Assembly: GCA_964591375.1 (NCBI GenBank)
Contig: CAZQAU010000032.1
Span: 1 to 15,316 of the forward strand
Length of the DNA: 15,316 nt
Direction: 5' to 3'
Source: CAYYYG01 sp964591375
GTDB taxonomy: Bacteria > Patescibacteriota > Microgenomatia > UBA1406 > GWC2-37-13
The notes beneath the pieces are model-generated. The model made no database searches. It was not told the DNA's origin and worked only from the letters and a program-made list of their open reading frames with translations. This document shows, piece by piece, positions 14,371-15,316 of the stretch. The translations under genes and the position numbers were made by a program. The stretch's first letter is position 1. Each line of letters opens with the position of its first letter.

Positions 14371-15316
14371 TTAAAACTGTCTTACAGTGAAGTTCGCCAT
14401 TAAATAGGAAACTAATGATTCGGCTCCTTGGTTTTCGTTAATTTTATACGGTTCCAGTCCATCGTAGCAGCCGCCTGTTCTAGGATTTATAAGTGGTTTA
14501 CTCAGAGTATTATTTCCCAAAAACCAACTAAAACATTTATTTGCCAAATTTTTATACTTCTCATTATGAGTGTTCTCATAAGCACATGCAAGAGCGAGTA
14601 TCATAGAGGCTGGATCTTCCGGTTGCTGATCATGAGTACTACGTTTTTTTGTATGAGTATACCAATGTGAATGACCAATGGGCAGATACATCTCTGAGGA
14701 AAACGTTTTGCTAATTAAAAAATCGAGAGACTGAATAGCTTTTTCTAAATATTCTGCGTCTCCTGTGATACCTGCGGCTATAAATAAACTTTCAGATAAT
14801 AGAGCATTATTGTAAGATAAATTATTTTCGAACCAGTGCCATGACTTATGAGTATTTTTTTTCAATGAAGAAACTAAAAAATCAGCATGCTCAATAATTT
14901 TTTCCCGTAAATATTTTTTATGTTTTGGTAAGTATTCGCTCGCAACTGCAAAAGATTTAATAGTAAAGGCACGTGCCCTTAGATAATGTATTGATTCCCG
15001 CTCTTTAAGAATTTTTATGAATAATTCTTTGGCTTCGTTCCGAATTGTTTCGGAAATAACAATATTACTTATCACTTCACTCAATGCCCAAACAGCGCGT
15101 GATTGTGCATCTTCTAATGACTCTGAATTATTTTGTATAGTCGGTTGCTTTTGTTCATAATCGATATAGTTTATAAACGAACCATCTGCAAGCTGACTTT
15201 TTTTCAGATATGTAAAATATACCCCTATTAATTTTTCCAGTTGAGAACTATATTCTTTCCTGATTAACCAACTACATACAATTAAAGCTCTTGCATTATC
15301 ATCGAGTGTATAACCA
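14371..15316 (-). CDS. Alpha/alpha-toroid (six-hairpin glycosidase-like) protein, 5' truncated
   Basis: The frame is open to the right window edge, giving 314 codons. The upstream part reads GYTLDDNARALIV, LADGSFINYID and ESLEDAQSRAVWAL, so an apparent in-frame TTG start near 15084 is internal and the real start lies beyond the window. Later motifs include WHWFENNLSYNNALLSESL, HDQQPEDPASM, FSWFLGNN and TGGCYDGL...NENQGAESLVSYL. These repeated helical hairpins with aromatic and acidic residues match the alpha/alpha-toroid proteins often encoded next to GH130 enzymes and sugar transferases, sometimes annotated as glycosyltransferase-associated. A sugar-processing role is inferred; the reaction is unknown. 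It is the upstream gene of the pair with GH130. Confidence 0.8.
   Translation of the reverse strand, partial: GYTLDDNARALIVCSWLIRKEYSSQLEKLIGVYFTYLKKSQLADGSFINYIDYEQKQPTIQNNSESLEDAQSRAVWALSEVISNIVISETIRNEAKELFIKILKERESIHYLRARAFTIKSFAVASEYLPKHKKYLREKIIEHADFLVSSLKKNTHKSWHWFENNLSYNNALLSESLFIAAGITGDAEYLEKAIQSLDFLISKTFSSEMYLPIGHSHWYTHTKKRSTHDQQPEDPASMILALACAYENTHNEKYKNLANKCFSWFLGNNTLSKPLINPRTGGCYDGLEPYKINENQGAESLVSYLMANFTVRQF

Noticed and set aside
1..15316. Alternative genetic code (TGA as Gly, as in Gracilibacteria)
   Set aside because: All recognised genes are complete with standard decoding and contain no in-frame TGA that would be needed.
1..15316. CRISPR arrays, tRNA or rRNA genes, insertion sequences
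   Set aside because: No spaced direct repeats, no cloverleaf-like or rRNA-like segments and no transposase frames were seen on reading both strands; short intergenic spaces leave little room for them.

Overview
The window is AT-rich, gene-dense bacterial DNA in which neighbouring genes alternate strands. It holds ten full or gap-interrupted protein genes, two genes cut by the window edges and one very small basic ORF. The gene set, the frequent lack of Shine-Dalgarno sequences, the promoter -10 boxes almost touching start codons, and the CPR-like surface proteins suggest an uncultivated lineage, possibly Patescibacteria/CPR of the Microgenomates type. That placement is an inference: no rRNA or marker gene is present. 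All twelve visible stop codons are TAA, and no frame needs a non-standard genetic code. Two runs of exactly 100 N mark scaffold gaps of unknown true length.

Layout. 1-660 (+): C-terminal part of a NOL1/NOP2/Sun (RsmB/RsmF-like) RNA m5C methyltransferase. 663-986 (-): small zinc-ribbon membrane protein. 1092-6218 (+): giant membrane-anchored alpha-2-macroglobulin (A2M) with a complete intein-like Hint domain at the place of the bait region. 6215-8203 (-): acyltransferase-3 family membrane protein with an added extracytoplasmic domain. 8280-8744 (+): unrecognised protein interrupted by a gap. 8813-8914 (+): possible 33-residue Lys/Arg-rich protein. 8966-10936 (+): seven-TM, double-PAS sensor histidine kinase interrupted by a gap. 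10958-11392 (+): Nudix hydrolase. 11385-12632 (-): OFA-family MFS transporter. 12739-13422 (+): class I SAM methyltransferase. 13419-14366 (-): GH130-like glycoside phosphorylase/hydrolase. 14371-15316 (-): C-terminal part of an alpha/alpha-toroid glycosidase-like protein, in an operon with the GH130 gene.

The standout is the A2M gene. A roughly 128-residue Hint domain (Cys916 to His1042-Asn1043) sits after a Gly5 run, exactly between the MG domain that ends before the bait region and the conserved A2M domain. It keeps the N-terminal Cys, a TxxH block B and the terminal His-Asn, but is followed by Asp, as in bacterial intein-like (BIL) domains rather than classical inteins. The same protein appears to have lost the CxEQ thioester motif (Tyr-Thr-Arg-Asp at the expected place). 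A protease trap normally triggered by bait cleavage and armed by a thioester would thus carry a self-cleaving, thioester-forming module at its trigger site.

Regulation. The nine-base element TGATATACT (an extended -10) recurs upstream of three forward genes, and several genes look leaderless or nearly so. All four convergent gene pairs either overlap at their stop codons by 4-8 bases or are only 2 bases apart, leaving no room for ordinary intrinsic terminators.
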